A DNA stretch of 9,015 bases, taken from NCBI GenBank assembly GCA_011065065.1, contig JAAKFL010000073.1, positions 1 to 9,015 of the forward strand, read 5' to 3'. This DNA comes from Chlamydiota bacterium. Lineage in GTDB: Bacteria > Chlamydiota > Chlamydiia > Chlamydiales > SLFE01. The notes beneath the pieces are model-generated. The model searched no databases. It saw nothing but the letters and a program-made list of their open reading frames with translations, and was not told where the DNA came from. The position numbers and the translations under genes were made by a program. Below, piece after piece: positions 6,437-9,015 of this stretch (position 1 is its first letter; each line of letters opens with the position of its first letter).

Positions 6437-8299
6437 TTACTTAGAAGGCAAAATGAGCGGAACAGGACACCCTATGGCGTCGCCAATGGCTCGGAAGAGC
6501 TCCGCTTCATAGACGGTAATGACTTTGTCGTACTCCATGCAAACCAGGCAGGCTTCTAAAATCTTCTTCTTTTCCTGAGGGGCCAACAAAGCGACATCAT
6601 CAATCGCCTGATTTAACTGAGAATGTTTCATCCCTTTTAACGGCTTCAATGATTCAGCGGGAATCTCAATGTGCTTGAGCGATTTCTCCAAAGCCTTCTC
6701 ATAATTTTGAGAGTCTTTATGCCCAACATGAGACAAGGTTTCTAATAAAAAGCGACAAGAACGCATATGGTCTTTAATCTGTTCGGTTCCATGTCGCTTT
6801 TTAGCTCCTGAGAACCGGTCATCCAAATGCTGCACAAGCACTTTTTCAAGCACCCATTCAAAGAGATCAATTTTTTTGTCAGCATGAATCAACCACTTGA
6901 TATTTTCGCGAAACACCCGATATTCATTCTTCGAAAGCATTTTAAATGCAGGCATCGACATGTCGATAAGAGGAATTCTCGTGGTGACCTCTATTTGTTC
7001 AATGTCCTGTAACATCCGGTTGAGCTCACGGTAAACTCCCATATAAGATTGACCAGCAAGCGCATCCAATTGCATCTTACGAATCTCAGGTTCCTTAGAC
7101 AATAACAAGCCATAGATCACTGCGCGAGCCCCAAATGAATCCCTAATCGCACCTTTAATCGAACCTGGCAAATTTCCTACAAGAGTTTTGGCGTACTGTA
7201 TCTGCTCTACATTAGGCCGCCCCATTGTCGCCATCAAAGAGGCTCCTGCCGGAGCTGCCGTCACTGCTGGTTTTGGAGGAGGTCCTTTCTTCACCTCTCC
7301 TTTCTCTAAAGACAACACACGACGTATTCTTTCTTCAATAGGAGGATGTGTCGCGAACATTCCCGCCATTCCCGACAAGATTCCCTTTGAGAAAAACATA
7401 TGACTCACTTCAGCTGCGTGAGGGCTCGCGACTTTGGAGCCAAAAGCATAGTCCCGGATTTTTTTCAAAGCATTCCCAACCCCTTCAGGATTTCGGGTGA
7501 ATTGCACGGCTGAGGCATCAGCTAAAAATTCCCGCTGGCGACTCACAGCAGCTTTGATGAGATGTCCAAAAAAAGTCCCCACAAAACCAATAGCCGTTAA
7601 CCCAATACCTAAAGCTAAGATCGCCAAAGTGCCCCTAGATTGCTGTCTGGAGCCCCCACGAGCAAAAACTGCCGACCTCATCGTATAGTAGCCAATCAAC
7701 CCTAATGCTAAAATCCCAAACAACAAGCCAATGAGACGAATATTCAGCCGCATATCTCCATTCAGGATATGACTGAATTCGTGAGCAATCACGCCTTGCA
7801 GCTCATCCCGATTCAGTTGTTCAATACAACCTCGCGTCACACCAATAATGGCATCGCCGGGCGAATAGCCCGCCGCAAATGCATTGATCCCCTCTTCTTG
7901 ATCCAACAAATAAACAGAGGGGGCTGGGATTCCTGCTGCAATGGCCATTTCCTCAACAACATGAAGAATCTTTTGCTTGTTAGGATCGTTTGAGCCTGGT
8001 TCAATGAGCCTTCCACCCAATGATTCCGCCACATAAGAACCACCGCCACTTTTCAGCTGCATCGATTTGTAAAGAGTACCCAATCCGATTACGAGTAATG
8101 TGAAAAACGTCACCCCAACAAAGAGAACAGGGTTCCAAAGATCCTGCTGCTGGAACTCATTTCCCTTCATTGCAAAAGCATTGAGCCAAGCCACGAGGAT
8201 GTAGACCACCACAACGATCCCTACAACGGCGCAGAAAAACAGCATAATCAACCGAAACGTGTTTTTCTTGGCTTTTTCTTGATGCTGAAAAAAATCCAC
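6437..8299 (-). CDS. HtpX-like M48 family membrane metallopeptidase with C-terminal extension
   Basis: This is a predicted zinc metallopeptidase of family M48 in the inner membrane, 620 residues. The zinc motif HEFSH is at 173-177 (H173 and H177 ligands, E174 catalytic), and E257 in SRQREFLAD is the expected third ligand. Membrane segments are likely at about 16-38, 57-75, 187-207 and 225-249, the last two between the active-site helix and the Glu ligand as in HtpX. HtpX of E. coli is about 290 residues; here the protease part ends near 334. A Pro/Ala linker (about 337-355) then leads to a roughly 260-residue helical domain ending in DKVITVYEAELFRAIGDAIG, which recalls TerB-like folds and the long M48 proteins found beside lemA in other bacteria. 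The start is GTG, supported by an AAGGA Shine-Dalgarno 6 nt upstream. It follows lemA by 9 nt, so the two are almost certainly co-transcribed. The substrate is unknown, and calling it htpX itself would overstate the match. Confidence 0.92.
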   Translation of the reverse strand: MDFFQHQEKAKKNTFRLIMLFFCAVVGIVVVVYILVAWLNAFAMKGNEFQQQDLWNPVLFVGVTFFTLLVIGLGTLYKSMQLKSGGGSYVAESLGGRLIEPGSNDPNKQKILHVVEEMAIAAGIPAPSVYLLDQEEGINAFAAGYSPGDAIIGVTRGCIEQLNRDELQGVIAHEFSHILNGDMRLNIRLIGLLFGILALGLIGYYTMRSAVFARGGSRQQSRGTLAILALGIGLTAIGFVGTFFGHLIKAAVSRQREFLADASAVQFTRNPEGVGNALKKIRDYAFGSKVASPHAAEVSHMFFSKGILSGMAGMFATHPPIEERIRRVLSLEKGEVKKGPPPKPAVTAAPAGASLMATMGRPNVEQIQYAKTLVGNLPGSIKGAIRDSFGARAVIYGLLLSKEPEIRKMQLDALAGQSYMGVYRELNRMLQDIEQIEVTTRIPLIDMSMPAFKMLSKNEYRVFRENIKWLIHADKKIDLFEWVLEKVLVQHLDDRFSGAKKRHGTEQIKDHMRSCRFLLETLSHVGHKDSQNYEKALEKSLKHIEIPAESLKPLKGMKHSQLNQAIDDVALLAPQEKKKILEACLVCMEYDKVITVYEAELFRAIGDAIGCPVPLILPSK

Positions 8300-8302
8300 A
8301 AA

Positions 8303-8310
8303 CTTTCCTT
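8303..8310 (-). promoter_or_regulatory. Ribosome binding site fixing the GTG start of the M48 gene
   Basis: AAGGAAAG on the minus strand overlaps the lemA stop codon (TAA, 8311-8309) and sits with its AAGGA core 6 nt before GTG (8299-8297). No ATG occurs in frame nearby until residue 19, inside the first membrane segment, so GTG is the supported start. The overlap suggests translation of the two genes may be coupled. Confidence 0.7.
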
Positions 8311-8902
8311 AAAATTTGACCTTTGGAGGTTCAGCGATTTCTGCTGACTCGAATTCCAACAGTCCTGCATCTTCTCCATGACCAAAAAAACCGGCCAAAA
8401 TCACCGCAGGAAACGATTGTCTATAAATATTGAAGGCCATCACCGCATCATTATAAGCTTGCCTAGAAAACGACACCTTATTCTCAGTTGACGTCAGCTC
8501 TTCATTCAGCTGCATCATATTCTGATTCGCTTTCAAATCTGGATAAGCTTCTGCTAAAGCAAACAATTTTACTAAAGCTCCCGTCAATCCCGCTTCGGCA
8601 CCTGCTAACTCGGCCATTTTACCCGCTTCACCTGGATTTTTTGCAGCAGACTGCAATCCGTTGACAGCGCGATTCCTCGCTTCGATCACCGCTTCTAAAG
8701 TTTCACGTTCGTGTTTGATGTATCCTTTCACCGTCTCCACAAGATTTGGAATCAAATCGTGACGGCGCTTCAATTGTACTTCAATTTGTGCGAACGCGTT
8801 TTTGAAACGGTTCTTAAGCTTGATCAAGGTGTTATAGATACCCACTATGAAAAAGCCGAGAAGTACAATGATCCCTATAATAATAATAGCTGTTATTCCC
8901 AT
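8309..8902 (-). CDS. lemA: LemA family membrane protein
   Basis: The protein has 197 residues, the usual length for the LemA family. Residues 2-22 form one N-terminal membrane segment, followed by a long helical region. Family marks are clear: YNTLIKLKNRFKNAFAQIEV (23-42), RRHDLIPNLVETVKGYIKHE (46-65), AEAYPDLKAN (117-126), LTSTENKVSFSRQAYNDAV (136-154), and a tail ending EPPKVKF. The part after the membrane segment is expected to be a helical bundle, with the N-terminus probably outside, as reported for relatives; that topology is not provable here. Its biochemical role is unknown in bacteria generally. Frequent pairing with M48 peptidases suggests it supports or scaffolds the protease, which is inference. 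The ATG at 8902-8900 has a strong AAAGGAG 8 nt upstream. It is the first gene of the lemA-M48 operon. Confidence 0.95.
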   Translation of the reverse strand: MGITAIIIIGIIVLLGFFIVGIYNTLIKLKNRFKNAFAQIEVQLKRRHDLIPNLVETVKGYIKHERETLEAVIEARNRAVNGLQSAAKNPGEAGKMAELAGAEAGLTGALVKLFALAEAYPDLKANQNMMQLNEELTSTENKVSFSRQAYNDAVMAFNIYRQSFPAVILAGFFGHGEDAGLLEFESAEIAEPPKVKF

Positions 8903-8910
8903 AGAGCACT

Positions 8911-8917
8911 CTCCTTT
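8911..8917 (-). promoter_or_regulatory. Strong Shine-Dalgarno of lemA
   Basis: AAAGGAG on the minus strand, 8 nt before the lemA ATG. It confirms the start at 8902 and contrasts with uvrA, which has no visible ribosome binding site. Confidence 0.75.
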
Positions 8918-8923
8918 ACCCGA

Positions 8924-8953
8924 ATCTTAACCTGGACATTCTCCCCCTGTCAA
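8924..8953 (-). promoter_or_regulatory. Candidate sigma70 promoter P1 of the lemA-M48 operon
   Basis: A perfect TTGACA (-35, 8953-8948) is followed after 18 nt by TAAGAT (-10, 8929-8924, 4 of 6). Transcription would begin near 8917, giving a very short leader with the Shine-Dalgarno almost at the RNA 5' end. That is unusual but possible. Confidence 0.45.
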
Positions 8954-8954
8954 G

Positions 8955-8983
8955 ATCATATATATGTGCTATAGGTCTTTTAA
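8955..8983 (-). promoter_or_regulatory. Candidate sigma70 promoter P2 of the lemA-M48 operon
   Basis: TTAAAA (-35, 8983-8978, 4 of 6), a 17-nt spacer and TATGAT (-10, 8960-8955, 5 of 6) lie directly upstream of P1. Its leader of about 45 nt would be more usual. The region is AT-rich, with palindromes TTTAATATTAAA (8979-8990) and CATATATATG, so chance matches are possible. The rest of the sequence to 9015 shows no gene start that I can support. Confidence 0.4.
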
Positions 8984-9015
8984 TATTAAATTATTAGGGA
9001 AATTTTAACCGCGAA

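Noticed and set aside
8711..8974. Plus-strand open frame of 87 codons overlapping the lemA start
   Set aside because: It runs antisense through conserved LemA coding sequence and the lemA promoter, and its translation looks like a shadow frame.

Overview
The window most likely comes from a member of the Chlamydiota, probably an environmental (Parachlamydia/Waddlia/Simkania-like) lineage rather than the Chlamydiaceae. The main reason is an 1886-residue UvrA made of two complete UvrA units joined in one reading frame, a fused arrangement known from Chlamydia (the C. trachomatis UvrA is also close to 1800 residues). The neighbouring genes are not the pyk/dnaX pair I recall around uvrA in C. trachomatis, which fits a more distant relative. 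The phylum is an inference; there is no rRNA here.

Layout from left to right. Positions 1-359 (minus strand) hold the first 119 codons of an exported protein that enters a formylglycine-generating-enzyme (FGE/sulfatase-modifying factor) type domain just before the window edge cuts it. A 70-bp divergent spacer separates it from uvrA (430-6090, plus). The uvrA product carries four Walker A, four LSGGEAQR and four Walker B motifs and four Cys pairs-of-pairs for zinc, all intact. Its two halves have diverged in different places.

Between uvrA and the convergent M48 peptidase gene lies a 346-bp spacer filled by one large nested inverted repeat (6112-6360) centred at about 6236. It has terminal 7-bp GC hairpins, a pair of 52-nt arms identical at 51 positions, AT-rich internal spacers and a central inverted pair of 21-nt hairpins. 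It looks like a REP/BIME- or MITE-type element and probably also serves as a terminator for one or both convergent genes.

On the minus strand, lemA (8309-8902) and an HtpX-like M48 membrane metallopeptidase (GTG start, 6437-8299) form a tight two-gene operon with a 9-nt gap. LemA/M48 pairs are common in bacteria. They probably act together at the inner membrane, but what they do is not established. Two overlapping sigma70-type promoter candidates lie just upstream of lemA. Functionally the window joins nucleotide-excision repair (uvrA), envelope or secreted-protein biology (FGE-like protein) and membrane proteolysis (lemA-M48). Nothing in the sequence ties these three into one pathway.
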